Program-made: the position numbers and the translations under genes
Shown here: positions 51,206 to 60,619 of the stretch, piece after piece
How positions within the stretch are numbered: position 1 is the first letter of the stretch
Layout of the letters: each line of letters starts with the position of its first letter
Notes under the pieces: model-generated
What the model was told of the DNA's origin: nothing
The model's input: the letters and a program-made list of their open reading frames with translations, nothing else
Databases searched by the model: none
DNA from: Streptomyces novaecaesareae
Lineage (GTDB): Bacteria > Actinomycetota > Actinomycetes > Streptomycetales > Streptomycetaceae
DNA length: 64,000 nt
Direction: 5' to 3'
NCBI RefSeq assembly: GCF_000716875.1
Contig: NZ_JNWQ01000036.1
Location: forward strand, 1-64,000

Positions 51206-51928
51206 GTGTCGACGCCGCTTGCCGACACGACCAACCCCGACCTCGGTCTGCTCTACGCCGTCAACGGCCTGGCCAAACGCTCTCCGCAGTGGCTGGACCA
51301 CCTGGTCTCGTGGATCGGCGAGTACGGCATCCTGATCGGCCTGGCCATGCTGGGGCTGGTGGCCTGGCTGCAGGCCAGACGCCGCCCGGACGCGCCGGTG
51401 GCCGTCGCCGGGCTGCTCTGGGTGCCGCTCTCGGTCGGCATCGCCGAGCTGGCCAACCTGCCGATCGCCGCGATCGTGGACCGTCCGCGCCCGTTCGTGG
51501 ACCACCCCGGGCTGCTGGTGCTGGTGGACGGCAAGGCCGGCACGCACTCCTTCGTCAGCGACCACTCGACGATGACGATGGGCGTCGCGGTGGCGCTGTT
51601 CCTGGTGAACCGGCGGCTCGGCTGGATCGCCGGCGGCCTGGCCCTGCTGCAGGGCTTCTGCCGGATGTTCATGGGTGTCCACTACCCGACCGACGTGATC
51701 GGCGGCTTCGCGCTCGCCGTCGCCGTGGTGCTGCTGCTGGCGCCGATCGCGATGGCGGTGCTGGTCCCGTTCTGCCACGCACTGAGCCGGACGGCCGTGG
51801 CCCCGCTGATCCGGGCGCCGGAGCGCGGCGGGGCAGCCGTCGCCGGGAACGGCCGGCGCGGCCGGCGGCGCGGGCGCGGGGCGGTACGGGCCGAGGAACA
51901 GCCGCCGGAGTCCGATCTCGCGGCCTGA
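51206..51928 (+). CDS. PAP2-family membrane phosphatase
   Basis: A 240-residue membrane protein with six predicted helices. PAP2 motifs: DRPRPF (the R-P part of motif 1), FVSDHSTM in place of PSGH (motif 2) and CRMFMGVHYPTDVIGG (motif 3 with the His nucleophile). It probably dephosphorylates lipid phosphates such as undecaprenyl pyrophosphate outside the membrane. GTG 51206 has AAGGAGG six bases upstream, a clear choice. The C-terminus is a basic, disordered tail. Confidence 0.88.
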   Translation: MSTPLADTTNPDLGLLYAVNGLAKRSPQWLDHLVSWIGEYGILIGLAMLGLVAWLQARRRPDAPVAVAGLLWVPLSVGIAELANLPIAAIVDRPRPFVDHPGLLVLVDGKAGTHSFVSDHSTMTMGVAVALFLVNRRLGWIAGGLALLQGFCRMFMGVHYPTDVIGGFALAVAVVLLLAPIAMAVLVPFCHALSRTAVAPLIRAPERGGAAVAGNGRRGRRRGRGAVRAEEQPPESDLAA

Positions 51929-51942
51929 GCCGCCCCGTCCGG

Positions 51943-52143
51943 TCAGTCCGGCACGACGCCGCTCTCGGCGAGGTGGTCGGCCCCCTCGCGGCGGGCCAGG
52001 TCCCGGGAGCGGCGGGCCGGGGCGTACCAGCCGCAGCTGCAGGTCGCGAAGGCGAAGGAGCCGCGCTCGCTGATCGCGAGGCGGTGTTCGGGCATCCGGG
52101 TGGTGCCGGGTGCGGCCGGCAGCTCACTGTGCACGTGGTTCAC
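51943..52143 (-). CDS. small conserved CxCGW protein of unknown function
   Basis: A frame of about 66 residues. The middle reads LAISERGSFAFATCSCGWYA, then RRSRDLARREGADHLAE. The CSCGWYAPAR pattern with RR-A-AEGxxH-like spacing is common among small actinomycete proteins of unknown function. GTG 52143 is tentative; ATG at residue 17 is possible. No Shine-Dalgarno site. Codon use suggests a real gene. Confidence 0.55.
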   Translation of the reverse strand: MNHVHSELPAAPGTTRMPEHRLAISERGSFAFATCSCGWYAPARRSRDLARREGADHLAESGVVPD

Positions 52144-52290
52144 CGTAACGCGCCGGGCGGCCGGTGCGCGACGCCCTCCGGGGCGCCGGCACCCGTAACC
52201 CTTCGCCGCCCAACTCGTTTGCCCGGAAAGAGCTCTGCCCAGTCGGCGGTGTCGGCGGGGCAGTACGGGCCCGAGGGGGTTGTCGCGAGG

Positions 52291-53196
52291 ATGAAGATGA
52301 CCGACCAGCAGCGCACCGGGCGGCCAGCGCGCCGTCCGGGTCCGCACCTGCGCTCGGCGGCCGGGGCCGCCCTGCTCGCCGCCGCGCTGGCGGCCGGGGC
52401 AGCCGGCTGCTCGGGCGGCTCCGGCGGCGGCTCCTCCGACCAGCAGTCGAGCGGCCCCGACCAGCTCGCCGCGGACCCGTTGACGGCGGTGCGCAACGCG
52501 GCCGACATCACCGGCCGCACCGGCTCCGCGCACACCGCCACCGAGCTGGTGACCGAGTCCGCCGAGAAGAAGGCCTCGTTCAGCGGCACGGGCGGCTACG
52601 ACTACGTGAAACGGATCGGCCGGCTGGAGGTCCAGGTGCCGCCGGGCGCGGCGACCACCGGGAAGATCGTCGAGGTGGTCCTGCCGGGCACCGTCTACCT
52701 GCAGAACAGCGGCGCCAAGGTGCCCGAGGGCAAGTGGGTCAAGCTGGACGTGCGGCAGCTGCCGGACGGCAACCTGGTCAGCAGCGGCGCGACCGACCCG
52801 GCCTCGGCGGCGGGGGCGCTGCGCGGGGCGCAGAAGGCGGAGGCGGTCGGCACCGAGACCGCCGACGGGGTCGCCCTGCACCACTACCGCGGCACCCTGG
52901 ACCTGGCCAAGGCGGCCGAGGCGACCGGCGGCCGGGGCGGGGACGGCCTGCGGATGGGTGCGCAGACCTTCACCGTCAAGGAGGTCCCGTACGACGCCTG
53001 GCTGGACGACCAGGGCCGGCTGCGCAAGGTGGTCGAGGTGTTCACCTTCGCCGGGGTGGCCGGCTCGAAGGAGCCCAAGGACCAGGTGAAGGTCACCTCG
53101 ACGGTCTCGCTGGCGGACTTCGGCAAGCCGGTCCAGGCGGCCGAGCCGGCCGCCTCGGACATCTACCAGATGAAGCCCACGGAGAGCCCCAAGTAG
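52291..53196 (+). CDS. exported lipoprotein (LppX/LprG-like fold suspected)
   Basis: A 301-residue lipoprotein. The signal is AAGAALLAAALAAGAAGCSGG with the lipobox Cys at about residue 40. The mature part starts with a Gly/Ser linker, then DPLTAVRNAADITGRTGSAH, GTGGYDYVKRIGRLEVQVPPG and KEVPYDAWLDDQGRLRKVVEVF. Order and composition recall LppX/LprG-type or LolA-like beta-sheet lipoproteins that carry lipids, an inference from pattern only. ATG 52291 has GAGGGGG upstream. Confidence 0.78.
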   Translation: MKMTDQQRTGRPARRPGPHLRSAAGAALLAAALAAGAAGCSGGSGGGSSDQQSSGPDQLAADPLTAVRNAADITGRTGSAHTATELVTESAEKKASFSGTGGYDYVKRIGRLEVQVPPGAATTGKIVEVVLPGTVYLQNSGAKVPEGKWVKLDVRQLPDGNLVSSGATDPASAAGALRGAQKAEAVGTETADGVALHHYRGTLDLAKAAEATGGRGGDGLRMGAQTFTVKEVPYDAWLDDQGRLRKVVEVFTFAGVAGSKEPKDQVKVTSTVSLADFGKPVQAAEPAASDIYQMKPTESPK

Positions 53197-53395
53197 GCCG
53201 CCGGGGCAGCGCTCCGGCGCCGGGGCGAGACCGGGCGCAGCCGGAGCGGGTGGCCGTCCGGGGAGCGACGGCCACCCGTTTCGGCGGCGCCGAGATGGCC
53301 CGTCCGTGCCATGTGGACGGGCCCCGGAGTGCCTAGGCTGGACGTCGGGTGGCTGCCGCCCGGGCTGGCGAGGCACTGAAGGGGTGGTGCAGGTG

Positions 53396-53581
53396 GTGTC
53401 GTCCACGGGCGGCCGCAGCGGCGGCCACGACGACGCGGCCCTCGACGAGATCGAGCTGGCCGGCGAGCTGATGATCGCCGCGACGGCCAGCTCCGGCGAC
53501 CGGCTGCCGACCGAACGGATCGACGAGGTGCTGCTCGACCGGGCGGAGCCGGGGCAGGCCGACCGGGAAGCCGACGGCTGA
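53396..53581 (+). CDS. small acidic hypothetical protein
   Basis: A frame of about 61 residues following the lipoprotein gene. It contains DDAALDEIELAGELMIAATA and LPTERIDEVLLDRAEP. Codon use is typical. Several GTGs in a row make the start uncertain (53384-53396); AAGGGG lies upstream. Helical and acidic, no known domain. Confidence 0.55.
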   Translation: MSSTGGRSGGHDDAALDEIELAGELMIAATASSGDRLPTERIDEVLLDRAEPGQADREADG

Positions 53582-53635
53582 CGGGTCGACGGCCGGCCTG
53601 CCCGACGAGCGACGGACCCCGGAGTGGCCGGAGGG

Positions 53636-54007
53636 TCAGCTGCGCAGCAGGCGGCTGATCGCGGCGGTGGCCTCGGCCACCTTGGCGTCCAGCTCGGTGC
53701 CGCCCTGCTCGGCGGCCGCGGCGACGCAGTGCCGCAGGTGCTCCTCCAGCAGGGAGAGCGCGAAGGACTGCAGTGCCTTGGTGCTGGCCGAGACCTGGGT
53801 GAGCACGTCGATGCAGTAGACGTCCTCGTCGACCATGCGCTGGAGGCCGCGGATCTGGCCCTCGATCCGGCGCAGCCGCTTGAGGTGGGCGTCCTTCTGC
53901 GCGCTGTAGCCGTGCGGGCCGCTGTGTGCTGCGGCGGCGGCGTGGCCGGCGTGCGGGTCGGCCCCCGGCACCTGCTCCGGCTCGGTGCGCGCTTGCGTGG
54001 TGGTCAT
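53636..54007 (-). CDS. csoR: CsoR-type copper-sensing repressor
   Basis: A 123-residue protein of the CsoR/RcnR (DUF156) family. The Cu(I) ligands are in the right spacing: Cys in VYCIDVL, His 25 residues later in EEHLRHC, and Cys four beyond. LKRLRRIEGQIRGLQRMVDED is the family core. The N-terminus carries His residues (DPHAGHAAAAAHSGPHG) that might bind metal. It should derepress copper export genes when Cu(I) binds. No copper ATPase or chaperone is adjacent, and I see no clear CsoR operator nearby. ATG 54007 is the likely start. Confidence 0.88.
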   Translation of the reverse strand: MTTTQARTEPEQVPGADPHAGHAAAAAHSGPHGYSAQKDAHLKRLRRIEGQIRGLQRMVDEDVYCIDVLTQVSASTKALQSFALSLLEEHLRHCVAAAAEQGGTELDAKVAEATAAISRLLRS

Positions 54008-54365
54008 CGGCCCGCCTTCGTCTGGATGCCTGGTGGCTGCGTCGGCCACCAGTGTCCAACACCCGGGCCTTCCGTGGTGTTCCGACGGCCGAGGCGGCAT
54101 GTGCCGGAGCCCGGGCGCGGGCCGTCCGGGGGTTCACCCGTCTGAGCGGCGCCCTGGTCCTGCGCTTGCACGACGGGGACAATCCGGGCGAGGTTCCGTC
54201 AGACTGGGGGCTCGCGTCCGCAGGTGGCGGTGCGGTCGGAATCGGCCGGTGCGGCAGCCGAACGGAAGGGGAGGTTCCGGCTCCTGTCTCGGCCCCCCGT
54301 TTGCATGATTGCGCTTGGTTGCACCTAGCATCGTTCAGTCCCTACCCCGCACATCGGAGATTTCC
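54008..54365. other. 358-bp divergent region between csoR and the DUF47/pit genes
   Basis: Noncoding, without a convincing small gene. A single GGTTCACCCG (about 54130-54139) resembles half of a PHO box, but no second unit follows at 11 bp. TAGCAT at 54326-54331 is a possible -10 for the DUF47/pit transcript. Confidence 0.45.
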
Positions 54366-54986
54366 GTGCGTTTTAGCCTGACCCCGAAGGAGACGAGCTT
54401 CTACGACATGTTCGCCGCCGCGGCGGAGAACCTCGTCGTCGGATCGAAGCTCCTGCTGGAGCTGCTGGGATCAGACGTGTCGGCCCGTGCGGAGATCGTC
54501 GAGCGCATGCGCGCCGCCGAGCACGCCGGGGACGACACCACCCATGCCGTCTTCCACCAGCTGAACTCGTCCTTCATCACGCCCTTCGACCGCGAGGACA
54601 TCTACAGCCTCGCCTCGTCGCTGGACGACATCATGGACTTCATGGAGGAGGCCGTCGACCTGGTCGTCCTCTACGACATCCAGACCCTGCCGAAGGGGAT
54701 CGAGCAGCAGATCGAGGTCCTGGCGCGAGCCGCCGAGCTGACCGCCGAGGCGATGCCGAACCTGCGGAGCATGTCGAACCTCACCGAGTACTGGATCGAG
54801 GTCAACCGGCTGGAGAACCAGGCCGACCAGATCCACCGCAAGCTGCTCGCCCACCTGTTCTCCGGTCAGTACGACGCCATCGAGGTGCTCAAGCTCAAGC
54901 AGGTCGTGGACGTCCTTGAGGAGGCGGCGGACGCGTTCGAGCACGTCGCCAACACGGTGGAGACCATCGCCGTCAAGGAGTCCTGA
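54366..54986 (+). CDS. DUF47/PhoU-like Pit accessory protein
   Basis: A 206-residue all-helical protein of the DUF47 family (TIGR00153-like). It begins MRFSLTPKETSFYDMFAAAA, with GDDTTHAVFHQLNSSFITPFDREDI and VDVLEEAADAFEHVANTVETI. These proteins resemble PhoU and are encoded with Pit transporters, probably tuning phosphate uptake. GTG 54366 with CGGAGA upstream. It precedes pit by 5 bp, so both are co-translated. Confidence 0.9.
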   Translation: MRFSLTPKETSFYDMFAAAAENLVVGSKLLLELLGSDVSARAEIVERMRAAEHAGDDTTHAVFHQLNSSFITPFDREDIYSLASSLDDIMDFMEEAVDLVVLYDIQTLPKGIEQQIEVLARAAELTAEAMPNLRSMSNLTEYWIEVNRLENQADQIHRKLLAHLFSGQYDAIEVLKLKQVVDVLEEAADAFEHVANTVETIAVKES

Positions 54987-54991
54987 CCCTC

Positions 54992-55987
54992 GTGGACATG
55001 GCAGCACTCATCGCCGTCATCGGCGTTGCGTTCTTCTTCACCTACACCAACGGCTTCCACGACTCGGCGAACGCGATCGCCACCTCGGTCTCCACCCGGG
55101 CGCTCACCCCGCGGGCCGCGCTGGCGATGGCCGCGGTGATGAACCTGGCGGGCGCCTTCCTCGGCAGCGGCGTGGCGCACACCGTCTCCAAGGGGATCAT
55201 CGAGACGCCCAGCGGCAACCAGGGGATGGCGATCCTGTTCGCCGCCCTGGTCGGCGCGATCGCCTGGAACCTGGTCACCTGGTACTTCGGCCTGCCGTCC
55301 TCCTCCTCGCACGCCCTGTTCGGCGGCATGGTGGGCGCGGCGCTGGCCGGCGGGATCGACGTGATCTGGAGCGGGGTGATCGACAAGATCGTCATCCCGA
55401 TGGTGGTCTCGCCGGTGGTCGGCCTGGTCGGCGGCTTCCTGGTGATGCTGGCGATCCTGTGGATCTTCCGCCGGGCCAACCCGCACCGGGCGAAGCGCAA
55501 CTTCCGGGTCGCCCAGACCGCCTCGGCCGCCGCGATGGCCCTGGCGCACGGTCTGCAGGACGCCCAGAAGACCATGGGCATCGTGGTGATGGCCCTGACC
55601 ATCTCCGGCCACCAGACCACCGGTGACATCCCGGTCTGGGTGAAGATCTCCTGCGCGACGATGCTCTCGCTGGGCACCTACGCGGGCGGCTGGCGGATCA
55701 TGCGGACGCTCGGCCGCAAGATCATCGAGCTGGACCCCCCGCAGGGCTTCGCGGCCGAGGCCACCTCCTCGGCGATCATGTACATCACGTCGTTCGTCTT
55801 CAAGGCGCCGATCTCCACCACCCACGTGATCACCGCGGCGATCATGGGCGCGGGGGCCACCAAGCGGATCCGCGCGGTGCGCTGGGGCGTCGCGAAGAAC
55901 ATCGTGCTCGGCTGGTTCATCACGATGCCGGCGGCCGCCATCGTCGCAGCGCTGATGTACTGGTTCGTCCACCTGTTCTGGGGCTGA
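54992..55987 (+). CDS. pit: low-affinity inorganic phosphate transporter
   Basis: A 331-residue polytopic transporter of the PiT family. The duplicated signature is seen: FFTYTNGFHDSANAIATSVSTRAL at the N-terminus, and ALAHGLQDAQKTMGIVVMAL with STTHVITAAIMGAG in the second half. It imports metal-phosphate with protons. GTG 54992 starts the protein. It is convergent with pstB and followed by a strong hairpin. Confidence 0.93.
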   Translation: MDMAALIAVIGVAFFFTYTNGFHDSANAIATSVSTRALTPRAALAMAAVMNLAGAFLGSGVAHTVSKGIIETPSGNQGMAILFAALVGAIAWNLVTWYFGLPSSSSHALFGGMVGAALAGGIDVIWSGVIDKIVIPMVVSPVVGLVGGFLVMLAILWIFRRANPHRAKRNFRVAQTASAAAMALAHGLQDAQKTMGIVVMALTISGHQTTGDIPVWVKISCATMLSLGTYAGGWRIMRTLGRKIIELDPPQGFAAEATSSAIMYITSFVFKAPISTTHVITAAIMGAGATKRIRAVRWGVAKNIVLGWFITMPAAAIVAALMYWFVHLFWG

Positions 55988-56055
55988 GCCCCGGCACCGA
56001 CACCGTCCGCCCCGAGCCCGGGCATCCGTGAGCGGGCGAGTCCCCGCCCCGAGCC

Positions 56056-56095
56056 GCACCGGGTCCGAGCGCCCCGGAAGCGAGCGGGCGAGTAA
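56056..56095 (+). repeat. dispersed repeat element, partial copy C
   Basis: GCACCGGGTCCGAGCGCCCC then GGAAGCGAGCGGGCGAGTAA resembles the end block of the element found in dtd (27748-27784) and at 8237-8193. A second GAGCGGGCGAGT lies at 56032-56043. It lies between pit and the hairpin at 56102. Confidence 0.55.
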
Positions 56096-56101
56096 CGAAC
56101 A

Positions 56102-56132
56102 GGGCCCGCCCCCACATCTCGGGGGCGGGCCC
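56102..56132. terminator. 12-bp perfect hairpin between pit and pstB
   Basis: GGGCCCGCCCCC (56102-56113) pairs with GGGGGCGGGCCC (56121-56132), loop ACATCTC, and is followed by TTCTT. It separates the converging pit and pst transcripts. Confidence 0.8.
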
Positions 56133-56224
56133 TTCTTCATGTCCCGCGGCGGCACCGCCATGCAGCACCACGGGACAGCTCGCGTCCCGTCCCCCGCCGC
56201 GGACGGCGGGACGGGTGGTCCGGT

Positions 56225-57001
56225 CTAGCCGAAGCGGCCGGAGATGTAGTCCTCGGTCGCCTGGACCGACGGGTTGGAGAAGATCCGCTGGGTGTCGTCC
56301 AGCTCGACCAGCTTGCCCGGCTGGCCGACGCCGGCCAGGTTGAAGAAGGCGGTGCGGTCGCTGACGCGGGCCGCCTGCTGCATGTTGTGGGTCACGATGA
56401 CGATGGTGAACTGCTCCTTCAGCTCGCCGATCAGGTCCTCGATGGCGAGGGTGGAGATCGGGTCGAGCGCGGAGCAGGGCTCGTCCATCAGCAGGACCTG
56501 CGGCTCGACCGCGATGGCGCGGGCGATGCACAGGCGCTGCTGCTGACCGCCGGAGAGGCCGGCCCCCGGCTTGTTCAGCCGGTTGTGGACCTCCTTCCAG
56601 AGGTTGGCGCCCTTCAGCGAGCGCTCCACGACCTCGTCCAGCACGGACTTCTTCTTCACGCCCGCCAGCCGGAGGCCGGCGATCACGTTGTCGTAGATCG
56701 ACATGGTCGGGAACGGGTTCGGGCGCTGGAAGACCATGCCGACCGAGCGGCGCACGGCGACCGGGTCGACGTTGGAGGCGTACAGGTTCTCGTCGTCCAG
56801 GAGGACCTTGCCCTCGACCCGGGCGCCGGGGATCACCTCGTGCATCCGGTTCAGGGTCCGCAGGAAGGTGGACTTGCCGCAGCCGGAGGGGCCGATGAAG
56901 GCGGTCACCGAGCGGGGCTCGATGCTCATCGAGATGTCCTCGATGGCCTTGGTGGTGCCGTAGTAGGCCGACAGTCCGCTGACGTCGATGCGCTTGGCCA
57001 T
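56225..57001 (-). CDS. pstB: phosphate ABC transporter ATP-binding protein
   Basis: A 258-residue ABC ATPase powering high-affinity phosphate import. Walker [10 protein letters not shown] (near 37), Q-loop [10 protein letters not shown], signature [15 protein letters not shown], Walker [14 protein letters not shown] and H-loop [10 protein letters not shown]. The sequence is typical PstB, complete at both ends. It is the last gene of the minus-strand order pstS-pstC-pstA-pstB, 42 bp after pstA. Confidence 0.96.
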   Translation of the reverse strand: MAKRIDVSGLSAYYGTTKAIEDISMSIEPRSVTAFIGPSGCGKSTFLRTLNRMHEVIPGARVEGKVLLDDENLYASNVDPVAVRRSVGMVFQRPNPFPTMSIYDNVIAGLRLAGVKKKSVLDEVVERSLKGANLWKEVHNRLNKPGAGLSGGQQQRLCIARAIAVEPQVLLMDEPCSALDPISTLAIEDLIGELKEQFTIVIVTHNMQQAARVSDRTAFFNLAGVGQPGKLVELDDTQRIFSNPSVQATEDYISGRFG

Positions 57002-57043
57002 GATCGTTGCTTCTCTCGTCTGTCTCGTACGTCAGTCGGTCGG

Positions 57044-58114
57044 TCAGTGTCCGGCCTTGGGCGAGCGCCAGCGGGCGATGCCCCGGGCGATGAGGTTGAG
57101 CCCCATCACGAAGGCGATCAGCACCAGCGCCGCACCCCAGGCACGGGCGTAGCCGAAGTCGTTGTTGACCTGCGAGTACTGCGTCCAGATGTACATCGGC
57201 AGCGACTGCTGCGGTCCGTCGAACGGGTTGTTGTTGATGTAGTCGGCGCCGAACACCAGCATCATCACCGGGGCGGTCTCGCCCGTGATGCGGGCGACCG
57301 CGAGCATCACACCGGTGGTGATGCCGCCGATCGCGGTGGGCAGGACGATCCGCAGGATGGTCTTCCACTTCGGCACGCCGAGCGCGTACGACGCCTCGCG
57401 CAGCTCGTTCGGGACGAGCTTGAGCATCTCCTCGGTGGACCGGACCACGACCGGCATCATCAGGATCGCCAGCGCGAGGCTGCCCGAGAAGCCGGAGTAG
57501 CCGAAGCCCAGGGCGAGGTTCCAGAGCGAGAGGATGAACAGACCGGCGACGATCGACGGGATGCCCGTCATGACGTCGACGAAGAAGGTGACCGCCTTGG
57601 CGAGCTTGCCGCGGCCGTACTCGACCAGGTAGACGGCGGTCAGCAGACCGATCGGGGCGGCGATAGCGGTGGCCAGGCCGACCTGCTCCAGGGTGCCGAT
57701 CAGCGCGTGGTAGATGCCACCGCCGGGGCCGGACTGGAGCACGCCCTTCATCGAGTGGCTCAGGAAGTTCCCGTCGACCACGTCGATGCCCTGCTGGACG
57801 GTGTAGACCGTCAGGGCGACCAGCGGGACGACGGCCAGGATGAAGGCGACCCAGACCACCGAGGTGGCGAACCGGTCCTTGGCCTGCCGGCGGCCCTCGA
57901 CCCGGGCCGAGACGCCGTAGCTGATCAGGAGGAACAGCGCGGCCGAGATCAGGCCCCACTGCAGGTGGCTGGCCAGTCCGGCGCCGGCGCCGATCCCGCA
58001 GCCGAGGGCGATCGAGGCGACGGCGACGGCGGCCGGGGCCCACTTGGGCAGGCGGTTGGCGGTCAGCGGACGGCCCATGGGCCGGGCGTCCTCGACGACG
58101 GCGGTGACGGTCAT
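57044..58114 (-). CDS. pstA: phosphate ABC transporter permease PstA
   Basis: A 356-residue permease with about eight hydrophobic segments. Two are an N-terminal extension (WAPAAVAVASIALGCGIGAG and LISAALFLLISYGVS) before the usual six-helix core. The coupling motif with EAA loop is PNELREASYALGVPKWKTILRIVLPTA. The start ATG overlaps the pstC stop (ATGA), which shows translational coupling. Confidence 0.94.
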   Translation of the reverse strand: MTVTAVVEDARPMGRPLTANRLPKWAPAAVAVASIALGCGIGAGAGLASHLQWGLISAALFLLISYGVSARVEGRRQAKDRFATSVVWVAFILAVVPLVALTVYTVQQGIDVVDGNFLSHSMKGVLQSGPGGGIYHALIGTLEQVGLATAIAAPIGLLTAVYLVEYGRGKLAKAVTFFVDVMTGIPSIVAGLFILSLWNLALGFGYSGFSGSLALAILMMPVVVRSTEEMLKLVPNELREASYALGVPKWKTILRIVLPTAIGGITTGVMLAVARITGETAPVMMLVFGADYINNNPFDGPQQSLPMYIWTQYSQVNNDFGYARAWGAALVLIAFVMGLNLIARGIARWRSPKAGH

Positions 58115-59088
58115 GCGTTGGCCCCCGAGTACTCCTTGCGGCGGGCGATGATCAGTCGCGCGGCACCGTTCACCAGGAGGGTGATGACGAACAGGACGAG
58201 GCCGGAGGCCATCAGCGCGTTGCGGCCGTTGTCGCCGGCCTCGGCGAACTTCAGCGCGATGTTCTGCGCGAAGGTGCCGCCGCCCGCGTCGAGGATGTGC
58301 AGCGACAGGATGTTGCTGGAGGAGAGCACCACCGCGACGGCGATGGTCTCGCCGAGCGCGCGGCCCAGGCCGAGCATCGAGGCCGAGATGATGCCGGGGC
58401 GGCCGAACGGCAGCACCGCGGTGCGGATCATCTCCCAGCGGGTCGCGCCGAGCGCGAGCGCCGCCTCCTCGTGCATCCGCGGCACCTGGCGGAACACCTC
58501 GCGGGAGACCGCGGTGATGATCGGCAGGACCATGATCGCCAGCAGGATGCCGACCGTGAACAGGTTGCGCGGGGTGCCGGTCTTGGTCTGGTCGAAGATG
58601 TACGTCCAGCCCAGGTACTCGTTGAGCCAGCTGGTCAGACCGTCCATGTGCGGGACCAGGAAGAGCGCGCCCCACAGGCCGTAGACGATGCTGGGGACGG
58701 CGGCGAGCAGGTCCACCAGGTAGGCGAACGGCTGGGCGATCCGGCGCGGCGCGTAGTGCGAGATGAACAGCGCGATCCCGATGGCCACCGGGACGGCGAT
58801 CGCCATCGCGATGACGGCGCTCACGATGGTGCCGAAGACCAGCACCGGGATGCCGAAGACCGGCTTCGGGGCGTCCGGCGCCCACTCGAAGGAGGTCAGG
58901 AAGTTGCCGTCGTTCTTGCTGAGGGCCAGGCCCGAGCGCCAGGCGAGGAAGCCGGCGATCGCGGCCATGATGACCAGCAGCAGGATGCCCGAGCCGCGGG
59001 CGAAGTTCATGAAGATCTTGTCGCCGACCCGGCTGTCACGCGGTCGGCGATCCCTGCCTCGCGGGGCGGCAGGGGAGGATGAAGTCAT
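58111..59088 (-). CDS. pstC: phosphate ABC transporter permease PstC
   Basis: A 325-residue permease. N-terminal helix ILLLVIMAAIAGFLAW, then six helices typical of PstC, including FAYLVDLLAAVPSIVYGLWG, the EAA-like loop MHEEAALALGATRWEMIRTAVLP and LGRALGETIAVAVV. It pairs with PstA to form the phosphate channel. It lies 150 bp after pstS and overlaps pstA. Confidence 0.94.
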   Translation of the reverse strand: MTSSSPAAPRGRDRRPRDSRVGDKIFMNFARGSGILLLVIMAAIAGFLAWRSGLALSKNDGNFLTSFEWAPDAPKPVFGIPVLVFGTIVSAVIAMAIAVPVAIGIALFISHYAPRRIAQPFAYLVDLLAAVPSIVYGLWGALFLVPHMDGLTSWLNEYLGWTYIFDQTKTGTPRNLFTVGILLAIMVLPIITAVSREVFRQVPRMHEEAALALGATRWEMIRTAVLPFGRPGIISASMLGLGRALGETIAVAVVLSSSNILSLHILDAGGGTFAQNIALKFAEAGDNGRNALMASGLVLFVITLLVNGAARLIIARRKEYSGANA

Positions 59089-59238
59089 TGGTCTACTCCG
59101 GTCTGGTGGCGCCGCCCCGGAAGGGGGACGGCACCATGGCGGCGGTGCCCCGGACGTGGTGCTGGGTTCGGTGTGTTCCGGTGGGGCGGCCCCGGCCCCC
59201 CTCGCTCACGGGGCCGCTCCACCGGTGGTCCCGTCGGG

Positions 59239-60375
59239 TCAGGCCAGGGTCGGGATGACGGCGTTGACCTTGGTGGTCAGCTCGTTCGGCAGCGGGACGT
59301 AGCCCTTGTCGCCGGCCGCCTTCTGGCCCGCGTCGCTGGCGGTGTAGGTCAGGAAGGACTTCAGGGTGTCGAGGGTCTCGGCCTTGTTGCCCTTGTCGCA
59401 GACGATCTCGTACGTGACCAGGACCAGCGGGTAGGAGCCCTCGTCCTTGGTCGCGTAGTCGAGCTTCAGCGCCAGGTCGCTGCCGGTGCCGGCGATCTGG
59501 GCCTTGGCGAAGGTGTTGGCGGCGTTGGCGGCGGTGGCCTCGACCGGCTTGGAGGCGCCGGTGTTGATGGCGGCGCTCTTCAGGCTGTTGGTCTGGGCGT
59601 AGGCCAGCTCGACGTAGCTGATCGAGTTCTTGACCTGCTTCACCTGGGCCGCGACACCGGCGCTGCCGTTGGCCGACTGGCCGCCCTTGGCCGCCCAGGT
59701 CTTGCTGGACGGGTAGGACCAGGCGCCCTGGCTGGCGGCGGCGAAGTACTTGGTCAGGTTGTCGGTGGTGCCGGAGTCGTCCGAGCGGTGGAACGACTGG
59801 ATGTCGGCGTCCGGCAGCTTGGCGCTCGGGTTGAGGGCGACGATGGCCGGGTCGTTCCACTTGGTGATCTGCGAGTCGAAGATCTTGGCGGCGGTCGGGC
59901 CGTCCAGGACCAGGCTGTCGACGCCCTCCACGTTGAAGACCAGCGAGATCAGACCGCCGGCCATCGGCAGGTCGATGCCCTGGCCGCCGGTGCAGACCGC
60001 CTTGGTGGCCTCGACCTCGGCCGGCTTGAGGGCCGAGTCGGAGCCGGCGAACTGGACCTTGCCCTGGGTGAACTGCTGGATGCCCGCGCCGGAGCCCACA
60101 CCCTGGTAGTTGATGGTGGTGCCGGAGCAGGCGGCGCCGAAGTTGGTCTTCCACACGTCGATCGCCGTGCCCTGGGCGGTCGAACCGGCGGCGATCAGCG
60201 AACCGGGCTTGCCACACGTGATCGCGGCGCCGGCCGCGGCGGAGCCACTGGAGCCGGACGCGGTCGAGGTGCCGTTGTTGTTGTCCGAGCCGCAGGCGGC
60301 GAGCGACAGCGAGCTGACGAGCGCCATGGCACCGATGGCGAGGGCCTTGGAGCGGCCGTTCCGCTGGAGCTTCAC
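59239..60375 (-). CDS. pstS: phosphate-binding lipoprotein
   Basis: A 378-residue lipoprotein. Signal SKALAIGAMALVSSLSLAAC with the lipobox Cys, followed by a Ser/Gly/Thr linker and the PstS phosphate-binding domain: SLIAAGSTAQGTAIDVW, YQGVGSGAGIQQF, FAGSDSALKPAEV, FHRSDDSGTTDNLTKYF. The GTG 60375 start has GAAAGGGA upstream; the longer frame is not used. It binds external phosphate for PstCAB. A PHO box lies 140 bp upstream. Confidence 0.96.
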   Translation of the reverse strand: MKLQRNGRSKALAIGAMALVSSLSLAACGSDNNNGTSTASGSSGSAAAGAAITCGKPGSLIAAGSTAQGTAIDVWKTNFGAACSGTTINYQGVGSGAGIQQFTQGKVQFAGSDSALKPAEVEATKAVCTGGQGIDLPMAGGLISLVFNVEGVDSLVLDGPTAAKIFDSQITKWNDPAIVALNPSAKLPDADIQSFHRSDDSGTTDNLTKYFAAASQGAWSYPSSKTWAAKGGQSANGSAGVAAQVKQVKNSISYVELAYAQTNSLKSAAINTGASKPVEATAANAANTFAKAQIAGTGSDLALKLDYATKDEGSYPLVLVTYEIVCDKGNKAETLDTLKSFLTYTASDAGQKAAGDKGYVPLPNELTTKVNAVIPTLA

Positions 60376-60514
60376 AGGGGTGTCCCTTTCTGTGGCATTG
60401 CCCGTTGCGCGGACCGTACGAGTACGGCGCAGAGCGGGGTTTGCTGTGGTCCGGGGCCCGTGCGGCCCTCCGGTGGTCCCGAAGTTAGGCGGGGGAAGTG
60501 ACACGACAGCCGGT

Positions 60515-60536
60515 CACAAGTGAACGGAGGGTGAAC
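60515..60536 (-). promoter_or_regulatory. PHO box of pstS
   Basis: On the minus strand two adjacent 11-base direct repeat units read GTTCACCCTCC (60526-60536) and GTTCACTTGTG (60515-60525). They fit the PhoP-binding pattern of streptomycetes, about 140-160 bp upstream of the pstS start. Induction by phosphate starvation through PhoRP is the expected control. Confidence 0.88.
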
Positions 60537-60619
60537 CTCGAACGGATGACAGGAAACTACGTCAGGTAGTAACGGTTGCGTCACGACAGGGGCGCGGAGA
60601 GATCACTTCCACCGTTTCT

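Noticed and set aside
54130..54139. PHO box upstream of the DUF47/pit genes
   Set aside because: Only one GGTTCACCCG unit is visible; no second unit follows at 11-bp spacing.
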